Source: an uncultured Roseovarius sp.
Lineage (GTDB): Bacteria; Pseudomonadota; Alphaproteobacteria; Rhodobacterales; Rhodobacteraceae
Direction of reading: 5' to 3'
DNA length: 64,000 nucleotides
Assembly (NCBI RefSeq): GCF_913057115.1
Contig: NZ_CAJXNN010000003.1
Span: 62,001-126,000 of the forward strand
The first letter of the stretch is position 1. Each line of letters opens with the position of its first letter. The notes beneath the pieces are model-generated. The model was not told where the DNA came from and did no database searches. It worked only from the letters and a program-made list of their open reading frames with translations. This document shows, piece after piece, positions 37,223-46,272 of this stretch. Made by a program: the position numbers and the translations under genes.

Positions 37223-37254
37223 TTTGTGATCACACCATTATTTTTGTGATCACG
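37223..37254 (+). promoter_or_regulatory. Paired TGTGATCACA operators upstream of sdhC
   Basis: TTTGTGATCACA at 37223-37234 and TTTGTGATCACG at 37243-37254 have centres 20 bases apart. The pair lies about 146-177 bases before the sdhC start and mirrors the one before sucC. The second half-site ends in G instead of A. The surrounding region to 37399 contains no gene. Confidence 0.75.
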
Positions 37255-37399
37255 TATCTGCCAATTTCGTGCGAAATGGTCGCATCAATTGGGATTTTAG
37301 GCTGTGCAGAGGTGACAGGCGCGCTAAAAAGAGCCAAACACGGGGCAGACCCGGTGCCGGGTGATTGACCCCGGCGCAAGAGAACGAAGGGACCGATCC

Positions 37400-37783
37400 A
37401 TGGCTGACGTGAACCGCGGTGACAGACCGCTATCGCCACATCTTCAAGTTTACCGCCCACAACTGACCTCGATCACCTCGATCCTGACGCGGATCACGGG
37501 CAATGCCCTGCTGGTCGCGGCGCTGTTGATCGTTTGGTGGTTCTTGGCCGCTGCGACAAGTGCGGAATATTTCGCCATCGCCAATGGCTTTATCACAAGC
37601 TGGTTCGGCGATCTGATCATGTTCCTGTCGCTTTGGGGGCTTTGGTATCACACGCTGGCCGGTGTGCGGCACCTGATCTGGGACAACGCCAAGATGCTGG
37701 AGATCGAGACCGCCGAGAAGCTGGGCTGGGGCGTGATCATCGGTTCGGTTGTTCTGACCATCATCACCGCGCTGATCGTCTGA
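37400..37783 (+). CDS. sdhC: Succinate dehydrogenase cytochrome b556 subunit
   Basis: 127 residues from ATG 37400 (MADVNRGDRPLSPHLQVYRP). It is one of two membrane anchors of complex II, binding haem b and ubiquinone. The N-terminal RPLSPHLQVYRPQLTSITSI and the HTLAGVRHLIWD histidine segment are typical, with three hydrophobic helices. GAAGGG precedes the start. First gene of the sdh operon. Confidence 0.95.
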   Translation: MADVNRGDRPLSPHLQVYRPQLTSITSILTRITGNALLVAALLIVWWFLAAATSAEYFAIANGFITSWFGDLIMFLSLWGLWYHTLAGVRHLIWDNAKMLEIETAEKLGWGVIIGSVVLTIITALIV

Positions 37784-37796
37784 GGAGGGCCAAGAG

Positions 37797-38168
37797 ATGC
37801 GTTATCTGACTGATCGTAAGCGTGCTGTTGGCCTCGGATCGGCCAAATCCGGTGTGCATCATTTCTGGGCGATGAAGGTGTCTTCGGTTGCCTTGTTGAT
37901 CCTGATCCCGCTGTTTGTCTTTACCTTCGGCTGTGTGCTGGGATCGTCCTATGAAGAGGTCATGGCCTATTACGCGCGGCCCTTCCCGGCGATTGTCGCG
38001 GCGCTGACCATCATCGTGGGGTTCAAGCATTTCAACGATGGTGTGCAAGTTCTGATCGAGGACTATGTTCATGGGGTGTCGCAGAAGATCTGGATTATCC
38101 TGATGACCTGTCTGAGCTATGGCGCGATGGCCACGGGCCTGTTCGCAATCGCCAAGATCGCCCTTTAA
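37797..38168 (+). CDS. sdhD: Succinate dehydrogenase membrane anchor subunit
   Basis: 123 residues, the second membrane anchor of complex II. Sequences [20 protein letters not shown] and [18 protein letters not shown] are characteristic of alphaproteobacterial SdhD, and three hydrophobic helices are present, with haem-ligand and quinone-site histidines among them. It starts 13 bases after sdhC with a GAGGAGGG site. Confidence 0.93.
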   Translation: MRYLTDRKRAVGLGSAKSGVHHFWAMKVSSVALLILIPLFVFTFGCVLGSSYEEVMAYYARPFPAIVAALTIIVGFKHFNDGVQVLIEDYVHGVSQKIWIILMTCLSYGAMATGLFAIAKIAL

Positions 38169-38187
38169 GACGCGGAGTTTTCAAGCA

Positions 38188-39993
38188 ATGGCTGCTTACG
38201 AATACGAAACACATGAATACGACGTGGTCGTGGTTGGCGCCGGCGGCGCGGGCCTGCGGGCGACATTGGGCATGGCCGAGCAAGGCCTGCGCACCGCCTG
38301 TGTGACCAAGGTTTTCCCGACACGAAGCCACACCGTGGCGGCACAGGGCGGCATCGCGGCCAGCCTTGGCAACATGGGGCCGGATAGCTGGCAGTGGCAT
38401 ATGTATGACACCGTCAAAGGCTCGGACTGGTTGGGGGATACGGATGCGATGGAGTATCTGGCCCGCGAGGCGCCCAAGGCGGTTTACGAGCTGGAGCATT
38501 ACGGCGTGCCCTTCAGCCGGACCGAGGAAGGCAAGATTTACCAGCGGCCTTTCGGGGGCCACACCACCGAGTTTGGCGAAGGCCCGCCCGTGCAGCGGAC
38601 CTGTGCCGCCGCCGACCGGACCGGCCACGCGATTTTGCATACGCTTTATGGTCAAAGCCTGAAGCAGAAGGCCGAATTCTACATCGAATATTTCGCCATT
38701 GACCTGATCATGAGCGACGATGGCGCCTGTACCGGTGTTGTCTGCTGGAAGCTGGACGATGGCACGATCCATGTGTTCAACGCCAAGATGGTCGTGCTGG
38801 CGACCGGCGGTTATGGCCGGGCCTATTTCAGCGCCACTTCGGCGCATACCTGCACCGGCGATGGTGGCGGTATGGTGGCCCGTGCGGGCCTGCCGCTTCA
38901 GGATATGGAATTTGTGCAGTTCCACCCGACGGGGATTTACGGCTCGGGCTGTTTGATCACCGAAGGGGCGCGTGGGGAAGGTGGGTACCTCACCAACTCC
39001 GAAGGGGAACGGTTCATGGAGCGCTATGCGCCCAACTACAAAGACCTTGCGCCGCGTGACTATGTCAGCCGGTCGATGACCATGGAAATCCGCGAAGGCC
39101 GGGGCGTGGGCGCCAATGGCGACCACATTCACCTGAACCTGTCGCACCTGCCCGCCGAGGCATTGAACCTGCGCCTGCCGGGGATTTCCGAGTCGGCCAA
39201 GATTTTCGCCGGTGTGGACGTCACGAAAGAGCCGATCCCGGTTCTGCCGACCGTGCACTATAACATGGGCGGTATTCCGACCAATTATTGGGGAGAAGTG
39301 TTGAACCCCAGCAAGGATGATCCGACCGCCGTGGTGCCGGGTCTGATGGCCGTGGGCGAAGCGGGCTGTGCCTCGGTGCATGGGGCGAACCGCTTGGGCT
39401 CGAACTCTCTCATCGACTTGGTGGTCTTTGGCCGGGCTGCGGCCATTCGCGCCGGGAAGGTCGTGGACCGTGACAGTGCGGTTCCCGCAACGAACACGGG
39501 TCAGGTGGACAAGGCGTTGGATCGGTTTGACGGGTTGCGCCATGCGGATGGCGGTATCGCGACCGCCGATCTGCGCGACGAAATGCAAAAGACCATGCAG
39601 GAGGACGCGGCGGTGTTCCGGACCTCCAAGACAATGGCCGAAGGTCTTGAGAAGATGGGCGCGATTGCCGCCAAGCTGGATGACCTCAAGGTGACCGACC
39701 GTAGCCTTGTGTGGAACAGCGACCTGATGGAGACGCTGGAACTGACCAACCTGATGCCGAACGCCTTGGCGACGATTGCCGGGGCCGAGGCGCGCAAGGA
39801 ATCGCGCGGTGCACATGCGCATGAGGATTTCACCAAGCGTGACGATGAAAACTGGCGGGTGCACACGATTGCGCGGGTCGAGGGCAACAAGACCGACCTC
39901 AGCTATCGCCCGATCATCGAGGACCCGCTGACCGAGGAGAAAGCGGGCGGCATCAGCCTCAAGAAGATCGCGCCCAAGGAACGGACGTTCTGA
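38188..39993 (+). CDS. sdhA: Succinate dehydrogenase flavoprotein subunit
   Basis: 601 residues from ATG 38188. It oxidises succinate to fumarate with covalently bound FAD. The FAD motif is [20 protein letters not shown]; the flavin-linking histidine is in [13 protein letters not shown]. Substrate residues are in [20 protein letters not shown], with the catalytic Arg in [13 protein letters not shown], and [13 protein letters not shown] follows. The frame stays open upstream into sdhD, but that part is not SdhA-like. The next two genes separate it from sdhB. Confidence 0.97.
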   Translation: MAAYEYETHEYDVVVVGAGGAGLRATLGMAEQGLRTACVTKVFPTRSHTVAAQGGIAASLGNMGPDSWQWHMYDTVKGSDWLGDTDAMEYLAREAPKAVYELEHYGVPFSRTEEGKIYQRPFGGHTTEFGEGPPVQRTCAAADRTGHAILHTLYGQSLKQKAEFYIEYFAIDLIMSDDGACTGVVCWKLDDGTIHVFNAKMVVLATGGYGRAYFSATSAHTCTGDGGGMVARAGLPLQDMEFVQFHPTGIYGSGCLITEGARGEGGYLTNSEGERFMERYAPNYKDLAPRDYVSRSMTMEIREGRGVGANGDHIHLNLSHLPAEALNLRLPGISESAKIFAGVDVTKEPIPVLPTVHYNMGGIPTNYWGEVLNPSKDDPTAVVPGLMAVGEAGCASVHGANRLGSNSLIDLVVFGRAAAIRAGKVVDRDSAVPATNTGQVDKALDRFDGLRHADGGIATADLRDEMQKTMQEDAAVFRTSKTMAEGLEKMGAIAAKLDDLKVTDRSLVWNSDLMETLELTNLMPNALATIAGAEARKESRGAHAHEDFTKRDDENWRVHTIARVEGNKTDLSYRPIIEDPLTEEKAGGISLKKIAPKERTF

Positions 39994-40048
39994 TCAGGTG
40001 TTGGACCATGCGGGCATTGAGCGTGACGCATCCGGGACGGGGCCAGGG

Positions 40049-40924
40049 ATGACGGCCCCGTTGCACGGCATGCCGGAGGCGCCCGAATGGGCGCAGCTTG
40101 GCATTGTGCCGGGTGTTGCGTTGCGGGCCTTTGGGATGCGCCGGTCGGGCAATCATGCGATTGCCGATTGGATCATGCGTAATGCGCCGGGTGTTCATTC
40201 GGTATTCCTGAACAACTGCAAGCCGGGTAAATCGCCTTTGGAGAGCTTCGCCTCGATCGAGGTGGACGGCGAGAAACAGGCGGTGCGCCGGGCGCGGGGC
40301 AACCTGCCCGGCGAGACCGCGCGGCTTGGCGATGGGGCGCTTTTGTTGGTCTCCTATGAAGACCTGTCTCCGGCGGATTTTGGGCCGCAACGGCCGATTT
40401 CAGGCGGCTTTGACACGGGTCTGTTTGCCTGTGACGTTCTGATCTACCGCAGTTTCCTGAATTGGGCGGCGTCGCTTATCAAGAAACTGCAAAGCAATTC
40501 GGGCTATGGCCCGATGCGGCGGGTGGCGATCATGCTGAACACGGCAGATCGCTATGCCCGGATGCTGGATTTGGTGGGCAAGGCCCCCGGCAATGGCATG
40601 GTGCCGATTTGTTATGATCGGTGGTTCGTGGACGGGGCCTATCGTGAGGGTGTGCTGGGGCAGCTTGGCTTGCCCGTGACCGACAACGCGATAGGTGGTG
40701 TTCAAAGTTACGGCGGTGGCTCGTCCTTTCAAAAGGATGCCGCCGCGCCGGAGGACTTGCAGACCAGTGACCGCTGGCGACAGATGGCGGAGGATGCCGA
40801 TTTCCGCGCCTTCCTGAGTATCGCCGCACGTGAGGAGGGTTTGATGACGCAGGTCGAGGCGCATTTCCCCGAGGATGCGGCGCGCTTGGCCGGTGGTTTG
40901 GTAACGAGTTTGAGCAAAGGGTAA
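40049..40924 (+). CDS. Putative P-loop sulfotransferase-like protein within the sdh operon
   Basis: 291 residues from ATG 40049, which follows a G-rich stretch; GTG 39998, five bases after the sdhA stop, would add 17 residues and is a real alternative. The segment ALRAFGMRRSGNHAIADWI resembles the PAPS-binding 5' loop of bacterial sulfotransferases (RSGxH/T type). A later Arg/Ser segment (LIYRSFLNWAASL) could be the 3'-phosphate site. No signal peptide is visible. The donor, acceptor and relevance to succinate dehydrogenase are unknown, and a kinase-like P-loop role cannot be excluded. It sits between sdhA and sdhB. Confidence 0.65.
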   Translation: MTAPLHGMPEAPEWAQLGIVPGVALRAFGMRRSGNHAIADWIMRNAPGVHSVFLNNCKPGKSPLESFASIEVDGEKQAVRRARGNLPGETARLGDGALLLVSYEDLSPADFGPQRPISGGFDTGLFACDVLIYRSFLNWAASLIKKLQSNSGYGPMRRVAIMLNTADRYARMLDLVGKAPGNGMVPICYDRWFVDGAYREGVLGQLGLPVTDNAIGGVQSYGGGSSFQKDAAAPEDLQTSDRWRQMAEDADFRAFLSIAAREEGLMTQVEAHFPEDAARLAGGLVTSLSKG

Positions 40925-40929
40925 AGGAC

Positions 40930-41262
40930 ATGACCAGGACGATCAAAGTGACCAGCCTGTTATGCGCCGCCATGATCCTGAGCGGTTGTGCCGCGGCCAA
41001 TGACGCCGCCGATGCCGTGGCGCGTGACCGGGCCAAGACGGTGGTCAATGGCGTGGTCGAAGAGCGTTTTCCCGGGCTGGATGCCCGCCCTGTGACCGAC
41101 TGCATCATTGATGCCGCTTCGGCCGGGGAAATCATCGAGATTGCCGGTGCGAGTGTCACCGGCGTGACCCAATCCACGGTTGAACAGGTGGTTGAGATTG
41201 CCGCCCGCCCCGAGGCCGTGAACTGCATAGCCGACAATAGCCTGACCCTATTGGGCGGCTGA
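40930..41262 (+). CDS. Small putative lipoprotein within the sdh operon
   Basis: 110 residues. A lipoprotein signal ([13 protein letters not shown], cysteine at about 20) is followed by an Ala/Asp-rich mature part of about 90 residues with two further cysteines (TDCIIDA and NCIADN) that could pair. No domain is recognised. It starts five bases after the sulfotransferase-like gene with AAAGG upstream, and ends 13 bases before sdhB, so it should be co-expressed with complex II. Function unknown. Confidence 0.8.
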   Translation: MTRTIKVTSLLCAAMILSGCAAANDAADAVARDRAKTVVNGVVEERFPGLDARPVTDCIIDAASAGEIIEIAGASVTGVTQSTVEQVVEIAARPEAVNCIADNSLTLLGG

Positions 41263-41275
41263 AAGGAGTAGAAAG

Positions 41276-42055
41276 ATGGTTCAACTCACACTCCCCAAGA
41301 ACTCGCGTATGACGACGGGCAAGACATGGCCCAAGCCGGAAGGTGCGAGCAACGTGCGGAAGTTCCAGATTTACCGTTGGAACCCCGATGACGGGCAGAA
41401 CCCCAGTGTGGATACCTATTTCGTCGATATGGACGATTGTGGGCCGATGGTTCTGGATGCGCTGATTTACATCAAGAACAAGGTCGACCCGACGCTGACC
41501 TTCCGCCGCTCGTGCCGTGAGGGGATTTGTGGCTCTTGCGCGATGAATATCGACGGGATCAACACGCTGGCCTGTATCTATGGCATGGACGAGATCAAGG
41601 GCGACGTGAAGATTTACCCGCTGCCGCATATGCCGGTGGTCAAAGACCTGATCCCGGACCTCACGCATTTCTATGCCCAGCATGCCAGCATCATGCCGTG
41701 GCTTGAGACCAAGACCAACCGTCCGGCGAAGGAATGGAAGCAGTCCATTGAGGACCGCGAGAAACTGGATGGTCTCTATGAATGCGTGATGTGCGCCAGC
41801 TGTTCGACGGCTTGCCCCAGCTATTGGTGGAATGGCGACAAGTACCTCGGGCCGGCGGCATTGCTGCATGCCTATCGCTGGATTATCGACAGTCGGGATG
41901 AGGCGACGGGCGAGCGTTTGGACGATCTGGAAGATCCGTTCAAACTGTATCGTTGCCACACGATCATGAACTGCACCAAGACATGCCCCAAGGGATTGAA
42001 CCCCGCCAAGGCGATTGCCGAGATCAAGAAGATGATGCTGGAGCGCGCCGTCTAA
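41276..42055 (+). CDS. sdhB: Succinate dehydrogenase iron-sulfur subunit
   Basis: 259 residues. It carries electrons from FAD to quinone through three clusters. The [2Fe-2S] ligands are in [16 protein letters not shown], with a fourth Cys in TLACI. The [4Fe-4S] ligands are in [14 protein letters not shown], and the [3Fe-4S] cluster is served by [17 protein letters not shown]. The start has a perfect AAGGAG site. A terminator lies 24 bases past the stop. Confidence 0.97.
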   Translation: MVQLTLPKNSRMTTGKTWPKPEGASNVRKFQIYRWNPDDGQNPSVDTYFVDMDDCGPMVLDALIYIKNKVDPTLTFRRSCREGICGSCAMNIDGINTLACIYGMDEIKGDVKIYPLPHMPVVKDLIPDLTHFYAQHASIMPWLETKTNRPAKEWKQSIEDREKLDGLYECVMCASCSTACPSYWWNGDKYLGPAALLHAYRWIIDSRDEATGERLDDLEDPFKLYRCHTIMNCTKTCPKGLNPAKAIAEIKKMMLERAV

Positions 42056-42079
42056 TTGGTATTGAGACCCTGAGTGTTG

Positions 42080-42108
42080 AAAGCCCCGGCCTGTTCGTCG
42101 GGGCTTTT
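42080..42108 (+). terminator. Rho-independent terminator of the sdh operon
   Basis: AAAGCCCCG and CGGGGCTTT form a stem around GCCTGTTCGT, followed by TTTT. Confidence 0.9.
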
Positions 42109-42167
42109 CATTTACCTTAGGGAACTTGCACGTCATGCATGGCGACTGTGCAGAACTGTCCGTTCTA

Positions 42168-42181
42168 TGCTGTGCTGCGGC
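42168..42181. promoter_or_regulatory. TGC-rich motif upstream of the 51-codon gene
   Basis: TGCTGTGCTGCGGC, one base different from the copies before mdh and mcl2, 40-53 bases upstream of the small gene at 42221. Confidence 0.4.
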
Positions 42182-42220
42182 ATCTTATGTGAGGGCCGAA
42201 AGCAATGATGGAGCAGAAAA

Positions 42221-42376
42221 ATGGCCCTTCCCGCAGATAAACCGCAACCCCAAGCCAAATTCGCCGACCAAATGGCCGATTGGTATGAAGTCTATTACAC
42301 GCCGGAGCCGGCCAATTTGCCGACTGCGCCGGAACTTGGCGCGCTTGATCAGATGTTTGCCTATTACGACGCTTGA
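42221..42376 (+). CDS. Small soluble protein of 51 residues
   Basis: MALPADKPQPQAKFADQMAD begins a 51-residue frame rich in Pro, Ala and Tyr (DWYEVYYTPEP, MFAYYDA). GGAG lies eight bases upstream of the ATG, and a TGC-rich motif lies farther upstream. The codon use and good ribosome site suggest a real gene, although it is short and I recognise no family. It overlaps the end of the convergent EamA gene by 13 bases. Function unknown. Confidence 0.6.
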   Translation: MALPADKPQPQAKFADQMADWYEVYYTPEPANLPTAPELGALDQMFAYYDA

Positions 42377-43275
42377 TCCGCGCCCCTGTGGGCCTTTTCC
42401 CTGCGTTCGAAAAGGATCAGGCCCACACCGGCCAGTACGATGGCCCCTCCGATCATGACTTGCAGGCTGAGGCTTTCGCCAAGGAAGATCGCGCCGCCGA
42501 TCACGGTGAAGACCGGCAGGAGCAGCAGGAACGGGGCCACTTGGCTGACCGGGTTGCGCCGGACGAGGGTATACCAGAGGCCATAGCCAAAGGCTGTCAT
42601 GACCAACCCTAGGTAAAGTACCGCCCCCCAGACCACCCAATCGGCGCTTTGGATGGCGGCGAGGTGGTCGGTTTCCACGATTGCCGACATGACGAAGAGT
42701 TGCGGTGCCGCCATGATGGCGACCCAAGCGGTGACGGTGAGGCCGTCGATATCCTTGAGGTTTCGGATCATCGCTTGCCCCACGGCCCACGTGGCCGCGC
42801 CTGCGATGACCAGAAGGACCGAAGTGGAGGCCGCCGCGATGCTGGGTTCGCCGGAAATCTGGTAGACGCCGAAGAAGGCAAGTGCGATGCCCGCCCATTT
42901 GCGCCAACCGGGGCTTTCCTTGAGGGCGAGCGCCCCCAGAAGGGTGAGAAACGGGACTTCGAGCTGGACAATGAGGGCGGCGACGCCTGCATCCAACCCT
43001 TTGAGGCCCGTGTAGGTGAGGCTGTATTGCAGCGCGGCGGAGATGAACGCGATCAAGAACAGGCTGCGCAGGTGGGCCATGGGTGGTTTGACGAACCACA
43101 CCAGCGCCAAGGCGGTGACGGTAAAGCGCAAGGCCATCAGCAGGATTGGCGGGAAATGCGCAATTGCGGCCTTGGCAAAAACCAGACCCATCCCCCAAAG
43201 CAAAGCGACGGTGAGGCCCATGACAATGTCGATCGGGCCAAGCGTGGGGCGGGGAAGGGGTGTTGCGATACTCAT
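42364..43275 (-). CDS. EamA family (DMT superfamily) transporter
   Basis: 303 residues from ATG 43275 (MSIATPLPRPTLGPIDIVMG); 17 upstream codons are open but less likely. Ten hydrophobic segments fall in two EamA halves. The first begins MGLTVALLWGMGLVFAKAAI; the second, starting near SVLLVIAGAATWAVGQAMIR, ends with LLLPVFTVIGGAIFLGE. Such proteins export amino acids or other metabolites; the substrate cannot be predicted. RREKAHRG is a cytoplasmic tail. Confidence 0.88.
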   Translation of the reverse strand: MSIATPLPRPTLGPIDIVMGLTVALLWGMGLVFAKAAIAHFPPILLMALRFTVTALALVWFVKPPMAHLRSLFLIAFISAALQYSLTYTGLKGLDAGVAALIVQLEVPFLTLLGALALKESPGWRKWAGIALAFFGVYQISGEPSIAAASTSVLLVIAGAATWAVGQAMIRNLKDIDGLTVTAWVAIMAAPQLFVMSAIVETDHLAAIQSADWVVWGAVLYLGLVMTAFGYGLWYTLVRRNPVSQVAPFLLLLPVFTVIGGAIFLGESLSLQVMIGGAIVLAGVGLILFERREKAHRGADQAS

Positions 43276-43381
43276 GGTTTGAGACAACCATGCGGATGGC
43301 ACGACAATCTGTCCTGTTCGCGACATGGGTGGTTTTGCGGGATGGCTATGCTAGGGATGGGGCATACGGCGGAGGCGAGTT

Positions 43382-43588
43382 TTGATAATTGTCGTGGGCC
43401 TGATTTTGGCCTTTATCCTGATCCTGATTTTTTCCAACCGTCGCACGCGGGCCTGCCGCTGGCGCGAGGATCGGCGCGGCGATCGGGATGGGCAGCGCAA
43501 GTATCGCTGCATGGCCTGTGGGGCTGAGGCCTTTACATCCAATGGAAAACCGCCTTTGGATTGTCTGGCCAATCAACCCCGTTCATGA
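43382..43588 (+). CDS. Small single-span membrane protein with a CxxC motif
   Basis: 68 residues from TTG 43382, with GGAGG seven bases upstream. An N-terminal membrane helix (IIVVGLILAFILILIFS) is followed by a basic, cysteine-containing tail (RACRWRED, YRCMACGAEAFTSNGKPPLDC) that may bind zinc. Small proteins of this kind recur in Rhodobacteraceae; function unknown. It starts divergently from the EamA gene and ends eight bases before the DUF1989 gene. Confidence 0.72.
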   Translation: MIIVVGLILAFILILIFSNRRTRACRWREDRRGDRDGQRKYRCMACGAEAFTSNGKPPLDCLANQPRS

Positions 43589-43596
43589 GGTGACCC

Positions 43597-44439
43597 ATGT
43601 CCCAGCCCGAAGATGCCGAGGCGCGCCGCGCGGTTCAGCCGGTGATTTGCTATCCGAATGAAACTTTGCCGGTGCCGGAGCTTGCGCTTTATGCAAAAGC
43701 GCGGGAGGGGGCTGAGAAGGTGGATGAGGTTTTGGTGCCAGCCCGTGATGCCGGGTGTTTTCGCGCCAAGGCGGGGCAGTTTTTCCGGATTTCCAGCGTG
43801 GATGGTCCGCAAGTGGGCGATTTGAACCTGTGGAATGCCAATGACCTGAACGAGAGGTTTTATTCGGGTAAGTCCCGGGCCTTGCATGGCACGCATCTGA
43901 CCACGGGGGAGCGGATGTGGTCATCCTTCCCTTATTTGCGGCCCATGGCGACAATCACCGAGGATACGCTTGGTTGGTACGGGATGGACCAATATGGCGG
44001 GTCGGTGCATGACGTGATCGGGACGCGCTGTGATCCTTATACGGGCAACCTTTTGTCAGGGTCGCAGTACCATCATTGTTGCCATTCCAACCTGACGCGG
44101 GCCTTGGCGGATGAACTGGGTGTGAGCTTGGCCGAGGCGGAGCCGCATGTGCATGATGTGCTGAATGTCTTTATGTGCACCGGGTTTACCCGCGATACCG
44201 GACAATATTTCATGAAGGCCAGCCCGGTGCGGCCCGGGGATTACCTTGAGTTTTTTGCCGAGATTGACGTTTTGGGCGCGCTGAGCGCCTGCCCCGGTGG
44301 CGATTGTTCGGCGGAACATTCCAGCGATACGGCGGCCTGTTATCCGTTGTTGGTGGAGGTGTTCGCGCCACAGGAAGGTGCGCTGGGCGATTGGCAAAGC
44401 CCGCCCGTGAACGGCTATGACCGGAGCCACGGGCGGTAA
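43597..44439 (+). CDS. DUF1989 (urea carboxylase-associated) family protein
   Basis: 280 residues of the family often found beside urea carboxylase. The core VPARDAGCFRAKAGQFFRIS, VGDLNLWNANDLNERF and cysteine/histidine-rich SGSQYHHCCHSNL are typical, together with the metal-binding-looking CPGGDCS near the C-terminus. Family members are proposed to act in urea, guanidine or amino-acid breakdown. No urea carboxylase or guanidine gene is in this window, so its substrate is open. Confidence 0.85.
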   Translation: MSQPEDAEARRAVQPVICYPNETLPVPELALYAKAREGAEKVDEVLVPARDAGCFRAKAGQFFRISSVDGPQVGDLNLWNANDLNERFYSGKSRALHGTHLTTGERMWSSFPYLRPMATITEDTLGWYGMDQYGGSVHDVIGTRCDPYTGNLLSGSQYHHCCHSNLTRALADELGVSLAEAEPHVHDVLNVFMCTGFTRDTGQYFMKASPVRPGDYLEFFAEIDVLGALSACPGGDCSAEHSSDTAACYPLLVEVFAPQEGALGDWQSPPVNGYDRSHGR

Positions 44440-44442
44440 GGG

Positions 44443-45291
44443 TTAGTCACCAATCGCGATGTTGTCGATCAGGCGGACGCCTGCCAGATGCGCGGCGGCA
44501 AAGAGGCGCGCGGGGCGGTTGGGCGCGTCAAGGTGCGAAAGGTCATCCTGTGCGCGCATTTCAAGGTATTCGACCTTGGTGAAGCCCGCGGTTTCCAACC
44601 GTTTGATGGCGGTTTCCTGAAGCGGGGCAAACTCCTGACCACAGGCCACGCCTTCGGCGAGGGCCTCCATTTCCTCGAAGAGCCGCGGGGCGGTGACGCG
44701 GGCGCGGTCGGAGAGCAGAAGGTTGCGTGAGGACATCGCCAGACCGTCAATTTCGCGGATGGTGGGGCAGCCGTGGACGGTGATGGGAATATCCAGATCG
44801 CGGGCCATGCGGCGGACCACAAGCAATTGCTGAAAGTCTTTTTCGCCAAAGAAGGCATCGCTGGCCATGGTTTGCAGGAACAGCTTGGTCACGACGGTCG
44901 CTACGCCATCGAAATGGCCGGGGCGGTGTGCGCCTTCCATCACATCGGTCAGGCCCTCAACCGAAACGGTGGTGGCGAAGCGGTCGGGGTACATTTCATC
45001 GCCGCCGGGCACATAGACCGCATCGACATTGAAGCGCGCCAGTTTGCGCGCGTCTTCCTCTTCGGTGCGGGGGTAGTTCTCAAGGTCGGCGGGGTTGTTG
45101 AACTGTTTGGGGTTCACGAAGATCGTGACGATCACCCGGTCGCAGGTGTCCTTGGCAGCCTGCACAAGGGACAGATGCCCATCGTGCAGCGCGCCCATGG
45201 TGGGGACGACACCAATTCTTTCGCCCGCGCGCATCCACCCGGTGGTCTGTGCGCGGAGCTCGGACAGGGTGCGAATGATGGGCGGGGTCAT
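44443..45291 (-). CDS. panC: Pantothenate synthetase
   Basis: 282 residues. It condenses pantoate and beta-alanine with ATP to give pantothenate. The nucleotidyltransferase HIGH-type motif is in [55 protein letters not shown] and MSSRNLLLS are further family motifs. The start overlaps the panB stop (ATGA). It is convergent with the DUF1989 gene, three bases apart. The product feeds coenzyme A synthesis, whose later coaBC step is encoded at 6.1 kb. Confidence 0.96.
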   Translation of the reverse strand: MTPPIIRTLSELRAQTTGWMRAGERIGVVPTMGALHDGHLSLVQAAKDTCDRVIVTIFVNPKQFNNPADLENYPRTEEEDARKLARFNVDAVYVPGGDEMYPDRFATTVSVEGLTDVMEGAHRPGHFDGVATVVTKLFLQTMASDAFFGEKDFQQLLVVRRMARDLDIPITVHGCPTIREIDGLAMSSRNLLLSDRARVTAPRLFEEMEALAEGVACGQEFAPLQETAIKRLETAGFTKVEYLEMRAQDDLSHLDAPNRPARLFAAAHLAGVRLIDNIAIGD

Positions 45292-46115
45292 TTGCCGGGT
45301 GCCTTGTCAGCGAAGGTATGTTCGGGGGCGGGGAAGCTGCGTGCGCGGACCTCATCGGCATAGGCGCGGATCGCGGCCTCGCCATCCTCGCCCAAGCTGC
45401 CGTAGCGTTTGACGAATTTGGGTTTGAAGGCGGTGAAGAGGCCCAGCATGTCATCGACCACAAGGATTTGCCCGTCGCATCCGGCAGAGGCCCCGATGCC
45501 GATGGTGGGAATGGCAATCTCGGCGGTGATGTCATCGGCGAGCTTGGCGGGGACTTTTTCAAGCACGACGCTGAACGCTCCAGCCTCGGCCACGGCACGG
45601 GCATCGGCCTTGAGGGCTTCGGCCTGATCATCGCGGCCCTGCACCTTGTAGCCGCCAAGCGTGTTGATGGATTGCGGGGTCAGGCCGATATGGGCCATGA
45701 CCGGCACGCCGCGCTTGACCAGAAAGCCGATGGTGTCGGCCATATGCGCCCCACCTTCGAGTTTCACCGCGACAGCCCCGGTTTCGCGCATCAGGCGGGC
45801 GGCGTTGCGGAAGGCCTGTTCGGGGCTTTCTTCGTAGGAGCCGAAGGGCATGTCGATCACCAGCATGGTTTTGGTAAGGCCCCGCGCCACGGCTTGGCCG
45901 TGCATGATCATCATTTCCATGGTGACGCCTAAGGTCGAGGGCATGCCATGCAGGACCATGCCGACGGAATCGCCGACCAAGGCAAAGTCGCACACGCCGT
46001 CCATCATGCGCGCCATGGGGGTGGTATAGGCCGTCAGGCTGACGATGGGCGTGCTGCCTTTCATGGCCCGGATATCATCGGGAAGGGGGGCGGTTTTGCG
46101 GGCGGTTGCACTCAT
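45288..46115 (-). CDS. panB: 3-methyl-2-oxobutanoate hydroxymethyltransferase
   Basis: 275 residues from ATG 46115 ([20 protein letters not shown]). It makes ketopantoate from 2-oxoisovalerate and methylene-tetrahydrofolate. Motifs include [37 protein letters not shown] (with the metal Asp), [20 protein letters not shown] and [20 protein letters not shown]. The start is preceded by GGTGAC. A TGC-rich motif lies within 30 bases upstream of the start. Forms a two-gene operon with panC. Confidence 0.96.
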   Translation of the reverse strand: MSATARKTAPLPDDIRAMKGSTPIVSLTAYTTPMARMMDGVCDFALVGDSVGMVLHGMPSTLGVTMEMMIMHGQAVARGLTKTMLVIDMPFGSYEESPEQAFRNAARLMRETGAVAVKLEGGAHMADTIGFLVKRGVPVMAHIGLTPQSINTLGGYKVQGRDDQAEALKADARAVAEAGAFSVVLEKVPAKLADDITAEIAIPTIGIGASAGCDGQILVVDDMLGLFTAFKPKFVKRYGSLGEDGEAAIRAYADEVRARSFPAPEHTFADKAPGK

Positions 46116-46131
46116 TTTAGTCACCGGGGAT

Positions 46132-46145
46132 TGCTGCGTTGCGGC
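46132..46145. promoter_or_regulatory. TGC-rich motif upstream of panB
   Basis: TGCTGCGTTGCGGC, one base different from the mdh and mcl2 copies, 17-30 bases upstream of the panB start. That is close enough to overlap the promoter or leader. Confidence 0.4.
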
Positions 46146-46272
46146 GCTGAATAGCAATTCCCAAGGCCAAAAGCCAATAAATCTATTGTCGCGCGTGACT
46201 TGATTACGCTGCGAAATCATCCGAGACTTGTTCGCAAAGCGCCTGAACGGCGGGCAGAGAAGGAGATGAGGG

